From Actinomycetaceae bacterium (GTDB lineage: Bacteria > Actinomycetota > Actinomycetes > Actinomycetales > Actinomycetaceae), in the NCBI GenBank assembly GCA_030537615.1, contig JAUNVP010000008.1, forward strand, positions 49,219 to 113,218: 64,000 nt of DNA. The letters run 5' to 3'. Positions 35,504-44,918 of this stretch are shown one piece after another. The notes under the pieces are model-generated. The model saw only the letters and a list, made by a program, of their open reading frames with translations. It had not been told where the DNA came from and ran no database searches. Positions within the stretch are counted from its first letter, which is position 1; every line of letters begins with the position of its first letter. The translations under genes were made by a program, and so were the position numbers.

Positions 35504-36520
35504 CTAGGGAAGGCCAACCCACGAGAATGTCGGAGCGTGAGAATCGACGACCCACTCTTTCCATTCCCCCTGTGTCTGCGCACAGTCATTCAACCAGTAG
35601 GTGGTATCTGGATTCCATCCGGCGAGCACACTGGCAGTGTCCGGAGCGGTCGGCAAAGCTCGACCAGCGACGCACAGATAACCAGCGACCGTTAGATGTA
35701 CGCCATCATAGTCGGAGGCTACCTCGTTCCAGTTCGGCATTGTCCACTCCCCCACACGTCCGGTCGTGCGATACCAGTCGTGACGTTTGTGCGCCGTCAC
35801 CTCCAGCGGGTAGGTGCGACACAAGTAGATCCAATCGTTAGAGCTTCCGATTTCGAAGACTCGCTGCGCTGAGATTTCCACCGGGCGAACACGAACCTTC
35901 TCATCACCGGCGCTGTCTTCGACAAACCACATTCCCGCACTGGTGCCATCCCACAGTCGACGGGTTGTCTGCAGTAGTTCAGCAGGTGGGGTCGACCACC
36001 AAGTTCCCGAAAAGGGGTATCGATGATCGGCGGGCAGATTGTCTACAGCCCATGCCTCTGCGGCAACGGTTGCGCGTTGCCAATCGCGAAGAATCTGGGC
36101 CGATGAGTGCGCGGATTGGTGGGGAGACGATTGATCCCACTGCACTTCCCACTGGATTGACTGATCGACACCGGTATCCCACCACTCGATTACGTCCGAG
36201 GAGCAGAGGGATTCGGCGAAAGGCTGTAGCGCGGACATGACCTGGGGCGAGACGACGAGCCGGTCATCATCATCCGGTTCTTGCCAGTACATGGCGGCTG
36301 CTGTGGTATCGGCTATGAGCGTGCGCGCAGTTTCCGCAGTGAGTGGAGCCGGTTGCACGCGCGTCACTGCCTCAGCGACAGCGGAGAGGTTCTTTTTCAA
36401 GCGATGAGAAGCGACTGCATCCCAGACATTCGATTTGTCGTGTAACACGGTGCTCGCTATGACATAGTTCCACAGCAACCGACGTCCGCGGGGACCGATC
36501 ATCAGGTCCGAAACGTCCAT
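35504..36520 (-). CDS. Uncharacterised tryptophan-rich protein
   Basis: A 338-residue soluble protein, acidic, with about 17 tryptophans, that I do not recognise as a named family. Notable segments: LVVSPQVMSALQPFAESL, SAGMWFVEDSAG, YDGVHLTVAGYLCVAGRAL and VLAGWNPDTTYWL; proteins with the last two segments seem to recur in Actinobacteria, from memory. No signal, membrane or catalytic motif. ATG 36520 has AAGGAG nine bases ahead; GTG 36526 is too close to that site. It is monocistronic, 58 bases upstream of hisD and divergent from the VanZ-like gene. A weak hairpin overlaps its stop (35484-35503). Confidence 0.7.
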   Translation of the reverse strand: MDVSDLMIGPRGRRLLWNYVIASTVLHDKSNVWDAVASHRLKKNLSAVAEAVTRVQPAPLTAETARTLIADTTAAAMYWQEPDDDDRLVVSPQVMSALQPFAESLCSSDVIEWWDTGVDQSIQWEVQWDQSSPHQSAHSSAQILRDWQRATVAAEAWAVDNLPADHRYPFSGTWWSTPPAELLQTTRRLWDGTSAGMWFVEDSAGDEKVRVRPVEISAQRVFEIGSSNDWIYLCRTYPLEVTAHKRHDWYRTTGRVGEWTMPNWNEVASDYDGVHLTVAGYLCVAGRALPTAPDTASVLAGWNPDTTYWLNDCAQTQGEWKEWVVDSHAPTFSWVGLP

Positions 36521-36630
36521 GTTCACCTTCTCCTTGATGCATTATCATCCTACTGCTCGAGTTTCCACACGACGGTGGGGCGCACTGCGCTCGGCGCGCC
36601 AAGGTGCAGAGAGTGGCCTCGGAGAGTCGA

Positions 36631-37107
36631 GTGAGAGACAATGGGCAAATGCGCGAACTGTCTGTTGGTTCCCGATCATTTTGGGGCCCGAATATACACC
36701 TCGGGTGGGCAACTGTCACCGGCGTGACTCTAACCATCCTTTTGTGGATGCTCTATTCTCCCGGTTCCGCACAATCGACCGGAGTAACGTTGCGATGGCT
36801 GGAGGATCTCCTCAGGTTCATTCCGGGGATGATTACTCCCAGTGAGCCTGGTTTCGACAAAATAGCCCATGCAACGGGATTCGCCACCGTTACAGCCGCG
36901 GCGCTCCTCACACGATGGAATCACTGGTGGGTCATCGGTCTGTCAGTGGCCCACGCTGGATTATCCGAGGTGATTCAGTGGCTGTTGATTCCCGGCCGCT
37001 CGGGCGATCCGGCAGATTTTTGCTTCGATGTGGGTGGAATTCTTCTCGCCTGGACGGTGGTAGCGTGGTGGAGCAGACATACCCTGACAGAGTGGAGAAT
37101 CTCATGA
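36631..37107 (+). CDS. VanZ-like membrane protein
   Basis: A 158-residue protein with four hydrophobic segments and the VanZ layout: first helix after an N-terminal tail, DKIAHATGFATVTAAALL (helix 2), then SEVIQWLLIPGRSGDPADFCFDVGGILLAW cut here as SEVIQ...PGRS...DFCFDVGG (helices 3-4). VanZ-family proteins sit in the membrane; one gives low-level teicoplanin resistance, but most have no known role. The GTG at 36631 has GGAG six bases upstream and is preferred to GTG 36604. Its stop overlaps the next gene's start (ATGA). Confidence 0.8.
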   Translation: MRDNGQMRELSVGSRSFWGPNIHLGWATVTGVTLTILLWMLYSPGSAQSTGVTLRWLEDLLRFIPGMITPSEPGFDKIAHATGFATVTAAALLTRWNHWWVIGLSVAHAGLSEVIQWLLIPGRSGDPADFCFDVGGILLAWTVVAWWSRHTLTEWRIS

Positions 37108-37355
37108 CGAATGACATCCCAACGGTATACGTTCGCGGAGAAATCCGCCTCGGCCAACTTCTCAAGCTCACCGGGCTGGTTGAAAACGGTGGTGAGGCCC
37201 GTGCAGCCATTCAGGGCGGTTACGTGTCAGTTGACGGCACCGTCGAGACCCGTCGCGGCAAACGGTTAGCCAACGGGCAGGTCGTTAGTCTTGATTTTGG
37301 CGACCACGTTGAATCCGTTCGGGTTGAATCGCAGGACGAGTCTTTTACGCCTTAA
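37104..37355 (+). CDS. Small S4-domain RNA-binding protein
   Basis: An 83-residue protein that is essentially one S4 domain: RLGQLLKLTGLVENGGEAR, AAIQGGYVSVDG, then RRGKRLANGQVVSL. Similar to YbcJ-type S4 proteins, which bind structured RNA, often ribosomal. Start ATG overlaps the VanZ-like stop, so the two are coupled although functionally unlike. The last 11 bases overlap convergent dnaE. Confidence 0.85.
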   Translation: MTNDIPTVYVRGEIRLGQLLKLTGLVENGGEARAAIQGGYVSVDGTVETRRGKRLANGQVVSLDFGDHVESVRVESQDESFTP

Positions 37356-40300
37356 TAATCGACGGCCCCATGGATGCCTTGAGGTCGGAGAAGAGTGCCG
37401 AAGAGGTATTCACCCAGAACTTTGAGCTGAATTCGACCACCTGCGTCGACGTTCCCGGTCGGGTGATGTGCAGATAGACGGGCGTGTCCCCCGGGTGATT
37501 ATGCAAAATTCCCGCCAGTTCCGTCATGTTGTCTTCCGAACACCGGTGCCACGGCACGGTTAAGACGAGTGGGACAGAACCATCTTCTCGCAGGTCAAGA
37601 ACGGTCATCGCTTGGCCGGCGATGGTGGTTTCTGCTTCCCGCTCTTGTACCCGCCCCTCGATTTGAACCACGAGATCCGTTGCAAGGACGTGTGAGATCG
37701 ACTCGTAGGTGCGGGGGAAGAACAGGATGTCAATCGATCCCGATAAGTCTTCCAGGGTCGCTATCGCCCACAGCTCGCCCTTGCGCGTTGTCTTAACCGT
37801 TACTGCAGTCAAAAGTCCAGCAATCTTGACATTGTGCCCGTCGCGCGAGACTTCATCAGTCATGATCGATGCAATCTGCTCGCTCTGGTACCGCTCAAGA
37901 GCCCGATGAATACCGGAGAGAGGGTGATCCGACACGTATAGGCCGAGCATCTCGCGTTCGTTGGCGAGTTTTTGTCGCTTATGCCACTCCGGAACGTCAG
38001 GAATAGTAACGGACAACGTGGACAGCCCCACATCCGATGCCGCTCCAAAGAGATCAAACTGTCCTACTGCCTCGTTGCGCTTGAGTTTCACCGCAGAATC
38101 AACGGCTTCTTCATGAATAGCGACTAAAGCGCGCCGCACGTGGCCGAGTGAGTCAAATGCTCCGGCCTTAACGAGAGACTCTATCGTTCGTTTGTTGCAG
38201 ACCACCACAGGTACTTTGTCGAGGAAGTCCGTGAACGATTCGTAATCCCCTTTCTCAGCTCGCGCTTCGACGATGCCATTGACAACGTTGATGCCGACAT
38301 TGCGAATAGCGGCAAGACCGAAGCGAATATCATTTCCACTCGGCGTGAAGTTCGCTTCTGAGACGTTGACATCGGGTGGCAGAACCGTAATCCCCATTCG
38401 CCGACATTCAGACAGATAAAGCCCGAGCTTGTCCTTATTGTCTTTCTGGGAAGTGAGCAGAGCAGCCATGTACTCGACGGGATAGTTCGCTTTCAACCAC
38501 GCGGTCCAGTAAGAGACAAGACCGTAGGCGGCCGAGTGCGACTTGTTAAACGCGTAGTTCGAAAATGGAACGAGGATTTCCCACAGCGTACTAACCGCGT
38601 CTTCGGAGTATCCGTTCTTGCGCATGGAGTCGTGGAAGAGAGGGTATTCCTTGTCGAGAATCTCTTTCTTCTTCTTCCCCATGGCACGTCTGAGCAAATC
38701 TGCCTGTCCGAGCGAGTATCCGGCGACACGCTGAGCAATCGCCATAACCTGCTCCTGATAGACGATGAGGCCGTAGGTGGTGTCGAGAATATCCGCTAGT
38801 GGCTCAGCAAGCTCGGGGTGAATCGGTTCAATTTCTGCGCGCCCGTTCTTGCGGTCAGCGTACTTATTGTGTGAGTCCGCGCCCATCGGTCCGGGCCGGT
38901 AGAGCGCACCGACTGCAGAAATATCCTCAAAGTTGTCCGGATGCATCCGTTTGAGGAGCTTTTGCATTCCGTCACCATCAAGCTGGAAGATACCGAGCGT
39001 ATCGCCGGATGACAGTAGTTCGTAGGTCTTGGGATCATCGAGAGAGATGACATCGAGATCCGGCCGTTCCTTGCCGTTTTTCTCGATGTTATCGAGCGCG
39101 TCAGAGATGACCGTGAGGTTGCGTAGCCCGAGAAAGTCCATCTTCAAAAGACCGAGACTTTCGCAGGTGGGATAGTCAAACTGAGTGATGATCGCGCCGT
39201 CCTGCGGGCGTTTCATCAGCGGAATAATATCCTCGAGAGGCTCCGACGACATGATGACGGCGCAGGCGTGCACACCCCACTGTCGAGTGATCCCCTCAAG
39301 ACCTTTCGCCATATCGACAACGGCGTGGGTTTCGGGATCTTCGCCATGTAAGCGTCGGAATTCTGCTGCTTCGGAATATCGCTTGTCCGACGGGTCAAAG
39401 ATTCCTGAGACAGAAATGTCTTTCCCCATGACAGTCGGCGGCATGGCTTTGGTCAGCCGTTCCCCCAACGAATAGGGTTTGCCGAGAACGCGGCAAGAAT
39501 CTTTAAGCGCCTGCTTCGCTTTGATCTTTCCGTAAGTGACCACCTGAGCTACGCGGTCATCACCGTATTTGCGCGATACGTACTCGATGACTTCTCCGCG
39601 CCGACGCTCGTCAAAGTCCACATCAAAGTCAGGCATCGAAATGCGCTCTGGGTTAAGGAAGCGTTCAAACAGAAGTCCGTGCTGAAGTGGGTTGAGGTCG
39701 GTGATTTGCATGGCGTAAGCAACCATTGAACCGGCTCCCGAACCACGTCCGGGGCCGACTCGAATCCCGTTGTCTTTCGCCCAGCGAATAAAATCGGACA
39801 CGACGAGGAAATAGCCGGGGAATCCCATCTGGGTAATGATTCCAACCTCGTATTCTGCCTGCTTTCGCACTTCATCCGGTACACCCTGCGGGAACCGATA
39901 CTCGAGGCCCCGCTCGACTTCTTTCACAAACCACGAAGTTTCATCTTCGCCGGCTGGAACCGGGAACCGAGGCATGTAGTTCGCGCCTTCTCCAACGGTG
40001 TGGAAATGAACTTCGCATCGAGAGGCAATTTCGAGTGTGTTATCGCACGCCTCCGGGACGTCCTGCCAATCGCGTCTCATCGATTCGGCCGAGCGAATAT
40101 AGTAGCCGGATCCCTCAAATTTAAAGCGGTTGGGCGTGTCGAGCGTGACACCAGAGTTAATGCAAAGGAGAGCATCTTGCACATCTCGATCATCCGCTTT
40201 GACGTAGTGCGCGTCATTGGTAGCGACAAGCGGAGCTCCCATATGCTTGGATAGTTGGATCAGTTCGCTCCGGGTACGTCGTTCAATCTCGATACCGTGG

Positions 40301-40884
40301 TCCATGAGCTCAACGTAGAAGTTGTCGGGACCGAATATGTCTCGTAGTCGCCCGGCCGCGGACACGGCTTCGTCCCACTGTCCCAGACGAAGACGAACCT
40401 GAACCTCACTGGAGGGACATCCGGAAAAACAAATGAGTCCCTCGTGGTAGCGTTCGAGCAGTTCTGCGTCGATGCGAGGCCATTTGCCCCACTGCCCCTC
40501 GATTGATGCTTTTGAGCCGAGCCGGAACAAATTGTGCATTCCGGTGGTGTTTTCGGCGATGAGTGTCAGGTGCGTGTAGGCGCCGCGAGCGGATACATCA
40601 TCGTCCGACTGCCATTCCTCGCCCCAACGTACCCGGGTCTGATCAAATCGAGAAGTACCTGGCGTAACGTAGGCTTCGAGGCCGATAATGGGTTTGACGC
40701 CACGCTCTTGTGCTGCCGCGTAGAATTCGTAAGCTCCAAAAAGATAGCCGTGGTCTGTGATGGCAATAGCATCTTGGCCCAGGCGCGCCGCCTCTTCGAC
40801 CATGGGAACAATTTTGGATGCTCCGTCGAGCATCGAGTATTCCGTGTGATTGTGGAGGTGTACGAACTGATCGGTAGAAGCCAT
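37345..40884 (-). CDS. dnaE: DNA polymerase III alpha subunit
   Basis: A 1179-residue replicative polymerase. It has an N-terminal PHP domain (HLHNHTEYSMLDG, DHGYLFG), and the palm with the catalytic aspartates in MPDFDVDFDE. GPGRGSGAGSMVAYAM, then the beta-binding and OB-fold regions in the C-terminal third (VKIAGLLTAV...GELWAIATLEDLSG). Length is normal for DnaE1. No ribosome-binding site precedes the ATG; TAGACT is exactly six bases upstream, predicting a leaderless mRNA. It follows rluD by 146 bases on the same strand. Confidence 0.97.
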   Translation of the reverse strand: MASTDQFVHLHNHTEYSMLDGASKIVPMVEEAARLGQDAIAITDHGYLFGAYEFYAAAQERGVKPIIGLEAYVTPGTSRFDQTRVRWGEEWQSDDDVSARGAYTHLTLIAENTTGMHNLFRLGSKASIEGQWGKWPRIDAELLERYHEGLICFSGCPSSEVQVRLRLGQWDEAVSAAGRLRDIFGPDNFYVELMDHGIEIERRTRSELIQLSKHMGAPLVATNDAHYVKADDRDVQDALLCINSGVTLDTPNRFKFEGSGYYIRSAESMRRDWQDVPEACDNTLEIASRCEVHFHTVGEGANYMPRFPVPAGEDETSWFVKEVERGLEYRFPQGVPDEVRKQAEYEVGIITQMGFPGYFLVVSDFIRWAKDNGIRVGPGRGSGAGSMVAYAMQITDLNPLQHGLLFERFLNPERISMPDFDVDFDERRRGEVIEYVSRKYGDDRVAQVVTYGKIKAKQALKDSCRVLGKPYSLGERLTKAMPPTVMGKDISVSGIFDPSDKRYSEAAEFRRLHGEDPETHAVVDMAKGLEGITRQWGVHACAVIMSSEPLEDIIPLMKRPQDGAIITQFDYPTCESLGLLKMDFLGLRNLTVISDALDNIEKNGKERPDLDVISLDDPKTYELLSSGDTLGIFQLDGDGMQKLLKRMHPDNFEDISAVGALYRPGPMGADSHNKYADRKNGRAEIEPIHPELAEPLADILDTTYGLIVYQEQVMAIAQRVAGYSLGQADLLRRAMGKKKKEILDKEYPLFHDSMRKNGYSEDAVSTLWEILVPFSNYAFNKSHSAAYGLVSYWTAWLKANYPVEYMAALLTSQKDNKDKLGLYLSECRRMGITVLPPDVNVSEANFTPSGNDIRFGLAAIRNVGINVVNGIVEARAEKGDYESFTDFLDKVPVVVCNKRTIESLVKAGAFDSLGHVRRALVAIHEEAVDSAVKLKRNEAVGQFDLFGAASDVGLSTLSVTIPDVPEWHKRQKLANEREMLGLYVSDHPLSGIHRALERYQSEQIASIMTDEVSRDGHNVKIAGLLTAVTVKTTRKGELWAIATLEDLSGSIDILFFPRTYESISHVLATDLVVQIEGRVQEREAETTIAGQAMTVLDLREDGSVPLVLTVPWHRCSEDNMTELAGILHNHPGDTPVYLHITRPGTSTQVVEFSSKFWVNTSSALFSDLKASMGPSIIKA

Positions 40885-40890
40885 GCCGGT

Positions 40891-40896
40891 AGTCTA
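40891..40896 (-). promoter_or_regulatory. Leaderless-type -10 element of dnaE
   Basis: TAGACT, ACCGGC, ATG on the minus strand, with no purine-rich ribosome site. Same spacing as at hisD, rsmD and sixA. The gap between dnaE and rluD (40885-41030) also holds an imperfect GTGTCG/CGACAC inverted repeat (40996-41026) that could end the rluD transcript. Confidence 0.55.
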
Positions 40897-41030
40897 TCTA
40901 TTCAGCAGACAACTCGGGTGACGGTCTGAATAGCAGGCGGTAACAAGGAGCTATTCCATCGGGAATTTTAGGTGTCCAGTGGTTGCGCTCTCCGCGTGTC
41001 GTGGCGTCACTGACTGAGCGCGACACCAGG

Positions 41031-41948
41031 TTACTGCCAGCGTCTAAAGCGCGTGAGGACGCGTTCGAGATCGTCAGGATACGGTGCAGTCACCGTCATC
41101 GTCTGTTTGGTTCGCGGATGCGCAAAAGTCAGTTCAACCGCGTGCAGCCACTGTCGCTTGAGGTTGAGTTCTTCAGCTTCTCTTTCGTCGGCACCATAGA
41201 ACGTGTCGCCGACGCAGGGGTGGCCGAGGGCGGAGAAATGCACCCGGATCTGGTGAGTTCGTCCAGTCTCTAACTCCACTTCGACAAGCGCGGCCCCCGG
41301 GAGTATCTCGAGAGTCCGATAGTGGGTGATTGCTCGTCGCCCATTGGCGACGACTGCCATCCGCCATTCTTTCGATGGGTGGCGGGCAATAGGCGCGTCA
41401 ATCGTGCCTTTATCCGGATCGGGATGCCCGCTGACGAGAGCGTGGTAGGTCTTGTCGACACGGCGCTCTTTGAAGGCGTGTTTGAGTTTTGTGTAGGCAA
41501 GCTCCGACTTGGCCACGGCCATCGCTCCAGATGTACCAACATCGAGTCGGTGAACTATCCCCTGACGCTCCGGTGGTCCGGAGGTTGAAATACGCATTCC
41601 CGCTGCTTCAAGCTCTGCCAGTACGGTGGGACCGCTCCATCCTGGCCCGGAGTGGGCGGCCACTCCCACGGGTTTATTGACGACAACGAGATCGTCGTCA
41701 TTGTAGAGAATATCCATTCCCACAATTGGCGCTGGAGCAGGGTTATCGACCTCCATGTCGACTTCGATCATGGCCGAGGCGGTCAGTCGCAAGCTCTTGT
41801 GAGCGGTCACGTCGTCGACCCGCACTCGACCTCCATCAATCAGCCTGGTTGTAGCGCTACGAGTGAGGCCGAGCATGCGTGACAACGCGAGGTCAACTCG
41901 CTCACCGACGAGAGCATCTGGAACTGGGAGAAAGCGAAGTTCACTCAC
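41031..41948 (-). CDS. RluD/RluA-family pseudouridine synthase
   Basis: A 305-residue enzyme: N-terminal S4 domain ([21 protein letters not shown]), then the RluA-type catalytic domain with the aspartate in [15 protein letters not shown], and [19 protein letters not shown]. It probably makes pseudouridines in helix 69 region of 23S rRNA as RluD does, but target cannot be read from sequence. Its ATG overlaps the lspA stop by 8 bases; lspA-rluD pairing is common. Confidence 0.93.
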   Translation of the reverse strand: MSELRFLPVPDALVGERVDLALSRMLGLTRSATTRLIDGGRVRVDDVTAHKSLRLTASAMIEVDMEVDNPAPAPIVGMDILYNDDDLVVVNKPVGVAAHSGPGWSGPTVLAELEAAGMRISTSGPPERQGIVHRLDVGTSGAMAVAKSELAYTKLKHAFKERRVDKTYHALVSGHPDPDKGTIDAPIARHPSKEWRMAVVANGRRAITHYRTLEILPGAALVEVELETGRTHQIRVHFSALGHPCVGDTFYGADEREAEELNLKRQWLHAVELTFAHPRTKQTMTVTAPYPDDLERVLTRFRRWQ

Positions 41949-42492
41949 TCGTTGTCTCTTTCAGTGCAGGCCGGGAGGTTCGGCGGTCTTTCGCTGCTAC
42001 GGTCGCGGGTACTCCAAACATCGCGAGAATAAACAGTTCGACCGCAGCGAGAACGATCCAGATGTCGGCGACGTTCCCCACGAACATTCCGTTCCAGTTG
42101 AGGAAATCGATGACGTGGCCGACTCCGAATGCAGGGGGTTGCGTTAACCGATCGATCAGGTTCCCTATTGCTCCACCGAGTAGCAGTCCCAGTCCCAACG
42201 CCCAGGCAAAGGAACGAACTCGCGGGGCATAGAGCATCACCACGAGGCAGACGACTACGGCAATGATGGTGAATAGCCAGGTGGCGTGCGACAGGAAAGA
42301 AAATGCAGCGCCCGGATTAAACACCAGTTGCAAGCTGAGAAATGACCCGATAACTGGTCGAATTTCTCCCGGTTGCAGATGAGCGAGCGCCCACATTTTT
42401 GTCCACTGATCGGTCACCAGCGCAAAGATGCTCACTCCCACGATGAGCATAAAATACCGAGCAGGCCACGATCCGCTTTTTTGATTCGTCAC
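41941..42492 (-). CDS. lspA: Lipoprotein signal peptidase (signal peptidase II)
   Basis: A 183-residue membrane protease with four hydrophobic helices. Conserved [20 protein letters not shown] (first catalytic Asp) and [13 protein letters not shown] (second catalytic Asp). It cleaves the signal peptide of diacylglyceryl-modified prolipoproteins. GTG start at 42492. A long inverted repeat separates it from the wag31 gene upstream, so it may have its own promoter. Confidence 0.95.
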   Translation of the reverse strand: MTNQKSGSWPARYFMLIVGVSIFALVTDQWTKMWALAHLQPGEIRPVIGSFLSLQLVFNPGAAFSFLSHATWLFTIIAVVVCLVVMLYAPRVRSFAWALGLGLLLGGAIGNLIDRLTQPPAFGVGHVIDFLNWNGMFVGNVADIWIVLAAVELFILAMFGVPATVAAKDRRTSRPALKETTSE

Positions 42493-42510
42493 ACTACCTA
42501 CTTACGCATG

Positions 42511-42550
42511 CTGAAAGCGGCGGCAACCCGGAGATCGCCACCGCTTTCAG
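42511..42550 (-). terminator. Long hairpin between wag31 and lspA
   Basis: CTGAAAGCGG at 42511-42520 and CCGCTTTCAG at 42541-42550 pair perfectly. Three more pairs (GGC/GCC) follow across one mismatch, giving a 14-pair stem around a 12-base loop. It lies just after the wag31 stop in the direction of transcription. No T-run follows, so termination is probable but not certain. Confidence 0.6.
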
Positions 42551-42585
42551 TCAATAAGATTACCCGTTTGACAGTACCTGGAGAT

Positions 42586-43206
42586 CTACTCGGCAACCTC
42601 GCCAAGAAGATGCTGGAGGTGCTCGCGAATGCGCTGGCGATAATCGGACTCAAAGTGCTTGAGTTCATTAATCTTCGACTCGAGCATTCCGCGCTCTTCT
42701 TCCAACTGACCAAGAATGGAGTCGCGCTTCTGGTGGGCTTCCGTCACAATGCCCTCGCCTTCAGCACGGGCCTGGGCGATAATGCGGTCGCCTTCTTCCC
42801 GACCATCACGCACGTACTCGTCGTGGACGCGCTGGGCCAGGGCGAGCATTGAAGTTGCGTCTTCTGGAGCGGATGTAGCTGCAGTGGCCTCGCTGGTTGC
42901 GGCAACCGGGACGGCTTCCTCAACCTGAGGTTCTGGTTCCGGTTCGGGCTCTGGAGCGGGTTCGGGCTCTGGAGCTGTCTGTGGTTCGGGAGCTTCGTCT
43001 TGAGGAACACCGGTCTGAAGTTCTTCAATGCGCCGCTCAGCGGACTCAAGCTTCTGCTTCAACTCCGTGTTCTCAACTTGGAGAGCGTAGATTGTCTCTA
43101 CGACCTCGTCAAGAAATTCGTCGACCTCTACTTGGTCGTATCCTTCACGGAACTTCACAGACTGGAAAGTCTTGTTCAAGACATCCTCTGTCGTGAGCAG
43201 TGCCAT
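42586..43206 (-). CDS. wag31: Polar growth protein DivIVA (Wag31)
   Basis: A 206-residue protein. MALLTTEDVLNKTFQSVKFREGYDQVEVDEFLDEV is the membrane-binding DivIVA head, quoted here only as MALLTTEDVLNK and VEVDEFLDEV. A first coiled coil follows, a proline/glutamate repeat linker at about 70-100 (PEP repeats), an alanine-rich stretch and a second coiled coil to the end. It marks the cell poles and recruits wall-synthesis enzymes. The Shine-Dalgarno GAGGTGAAG precedes ATG. The 132-base gap to yggT probably holds its own promoter. Confidence 0.95.
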   Translation of the reverse strand: MALLTTEDVLNKTFQSVKFREGYDQVEVDEFLDEVVETIYALQVENTELKQKLESAERRIEELQTGVPQDEAPEPQTAPEPEPAPEPEPEPEPQVEEAVPVAATSEATAATSAPEDATSMLALAQRVHDEYVRDGREEGDRIIAQARAEGEGIVTEAHQKRDSILGQLEEERGMLESKINELKHFESDYRQRIREHLQHLLGEVAE

Positions 43207-43338
43207 TTCTTCACCTCGAAATCTCGATTAATTAGTGGCCGGCAGGTCAGTCTGGCACCGGTGTGGTGACGCCGACCCTGGTAGGTCCCATTCGGGTTAC
43301 CACCATTAAGACTACAGAATTATTCCTCAACTATGCAT

Positions 43339-43629
43339 CTAGATGAGGTATTTCGCAATTTGTCCCAGCAGAATTACTCCAATAAATAGGACGATAAACC
43401 CAACATCGAGGGCAATATCGCCCAACCGGAGCGGCGGAATGAACTTGCGAAGCCACCGTAACGGCGGATCGGTCAGCGCATAAATCAGGTTAATCGCGAC
43501 GAGAATGATTCCTCTCGGTTCCCACGTCGGGCTGAAGAATTGCACCCAATCGAGGATCATTCGAGTCAGGAGAATAAGCGTGTAGATCGATACGAATAGT
43601 TGGAGGCCTACGCCTAGATAATGCAACAC
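43339..43629 (-). CDS. YggT-family membrane protein
   Basis: A 96-residue protein with two strong hydrophobic segments: residues 5-28 and the C-terminal ALDVGFIVLFIGVILLGQ. Between them PPLRWLRKFIPPLRLG is the YggT core. YggT proteins are often next to sepF or divIVA and may take part in division or osmotic balance; the function is not settled. GTG start at 43629, 5 bases after the sepF stop. Confidence 0.9.
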   Translation of the reverse strand: MLHYLGVGLQLFVSIYTLILLTRMILDWVQFFSPTWEPRGIILVAINLIYALTDPPLRWLRKFIPPLRLGDIALDVGFIVLFIGVILLGQIAKYLI

Positions 43630-43634
43630 GTGGC

Positions 43635-44081
43635 CTAATCCTGGTCAAATAGAAGATTCCGAGAGTTTGCTCGTGATGGCTGTCCTTCGACCTTCACTGA
43701 TTCTGGAGATAGCAGGATCACACGAGATGTGACCGCTTCGATTGAGCCGCGCAGACCAAATGTGAGACCGGCTGAAAAATCGATGATTCGGCGCGATTCG
43801 GCTTCACTCAGGTTTGTCAGATCCATAATGACGGGAATATTATCGCGGAACGATTCGCCGATAAAACGAGCATCTTCGTAGCTGGTGGGAGCAATCGTCC
43901 GAATACGGGCTTTATCGTAGGACGCAGTTGTCGGACGCGAGGCAACGATCTCTGGACGAGAGTAAGTTGTGACGGGTTCAACCGCTTCTTCTTCCTCGTA
44001 GTAGTAGTCGTCAGCGTCGAGTTCACTTTCGATACCGCGCCAGCCCATTTTTTCCATTGCGCGACCCAGTGCACCAGCCAT
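43635..44081 (-). CDS. sepF: Cell division protein SepF
   Basis: A 148-residue protein: an N-terminal amphipathic helix (MAGALGRAMEKMGWRG) for membrane binding, a tyrosine/glutamate-rich linker (DDYYYEEEEAVEP), then the SepF core PTSYEDARFIGESFRD, IPVIMDLTNLSEAESRRIIDF and the C-terminal LLSP. It tethers FtsZ to the membrane in bacteria without FtsA, which fits the absence of ftsA in this cluster. Strong GGGAGGAACA site. Confidence 0.97.
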   Translation of the reverse strand: MAGALGRAMEKMGWRGIESELDADDYYYEEEEAVEPVTTYSRPEIVASRPTTASYDKARIRTIAPTSYEDARFIGESFRDNIPVIMDLTNLSEAESRRIIDFSAGLTFGLRGSIEAVTSRVILLSPESVKVEGQPSRANSRNLLFDQD

Positions 44082-44189
44082 TGTTCCTCCCAGGGATCAG
44101 TTCTATTCGCTGTCTTTAACGTAGTGGACGGTATGAACACACAGGCGAAACTGATTCGGCGTGTCTTGCTTAAACGTGCTTTCCGTCGT

Positions 44190-44915
44190 TTATTCCGCGG
44201 GGAAGTACGCCCATCCAGCCTGACGACCGCAGTGGGGATTGCGCCGATACGAGTTGAGGTCGTCGTGCTCGTAGGTACAGGTATTATCACATCGAATATC
44301 GTCAATCCATCCCGATCGCAGCTGTTGATCGACTACGGCGCGTAGATCGAGTGCCGGCGTCCCCCACCGAGTGTGTGATGCTCCAACGGGATATTGAGTG
44401 GTGAAGCGATCCCACATCGTGGGCGGAACTTCGTAGCAGTGACCACAAATCGACGGTCCGACTGCCGCAAGAAGCTCCCCTCGGAGAGATCCAGTTGCGT
44501 ACAGGCGATCCAGTGTCTTGCCGACAATGTTCTTTTCAACACCCGCGCGACCGGCATGGATCGCTGCGACTTTCCGCTTGCGGGGATCAACAACGAGGAC
44601 GGGGATGCAGTCGGCAACTTGAACGGCAACCCCCACGCGCGACGCGATCACTGCATCGGCTGTCACAGCATTATCCACTGGTACGTCGGCAGCTGAGATC
44701 TCACACACGATGTCCGAATGCGTCTGTGTCATCCACGCGATTGACGTTCCGAGTCGACGTGCGAGAGCGCGTCGATCGTCGAGGACAAGTTCACTCTCAT
44801 CCTCGGTATTCAGTCCATAATTTGGGTGCGATGGCCTCGTGGAATCAGCATAGTTCGCTGGGCGGCACCGCGTGAACCCTACGCGAGCGCCGCCCAGCTC
44901 CCAAAAGGCTTCCAT
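44190..44915 (-). CDS. pgeF: Laccase-domain protein (PgeF/YfiH family, peptidoglycan editing)
   Basis: A 241-residue protein with the multicopper-oxidase-like domain: QTHSD, ADCIPVLVV, AAIHAGRAG (metal-binding H and C) and GPSICGHCYEV. PgeF family members hydrolyse misincorporated L-serine-containing muropeptides in E. coli; others act on purine nucleosides. Its place right after ftsZ and before sepF is typical. Only 3 bases separate it from the ftsZ stop and no ribosome site is seen, so it may depend on coupling. The 108-base gap to sepF contains no yggS gene. Confidence 0.9.
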   Translation of the reverse strand: MEAFWELGGARVGFTRCRPANYADSTRPSHPNYGLNTEDESELVLDDRRALARRLGTSIAWMTQTHSDIVCEISAADVPVDNAVTADAVIASRVGVAVQVADCIPVLVVDPRKRKVAAIHAGRAGVEKNIVGKTLDRLYATGSLRGELLAAVGPSICGHCYEVPPTMWDRFTTQYPVGASHTRWGTPALDLRAVVDQQLRSGWIDDIRCDNTCTYEHDDLNSYRRNPHCGRQAGWAYFPAE

Positions 44916-44918
44916 TAG

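Noticed and set aside
37569..37796. Antisense frames within dnaE, rne, recG and murE
   Set aside because: All lie inside long, family-recognised genes; high G+C codon bias produces such frames.
42895..42975. Repetitive PEP-coding tract in wag31 taken as a tandem repeat or assembly artefact
   Set aside because: It keeps the frame and matches the known disordered, proline/glutamate-rich linker of actinobacterial Wag31.
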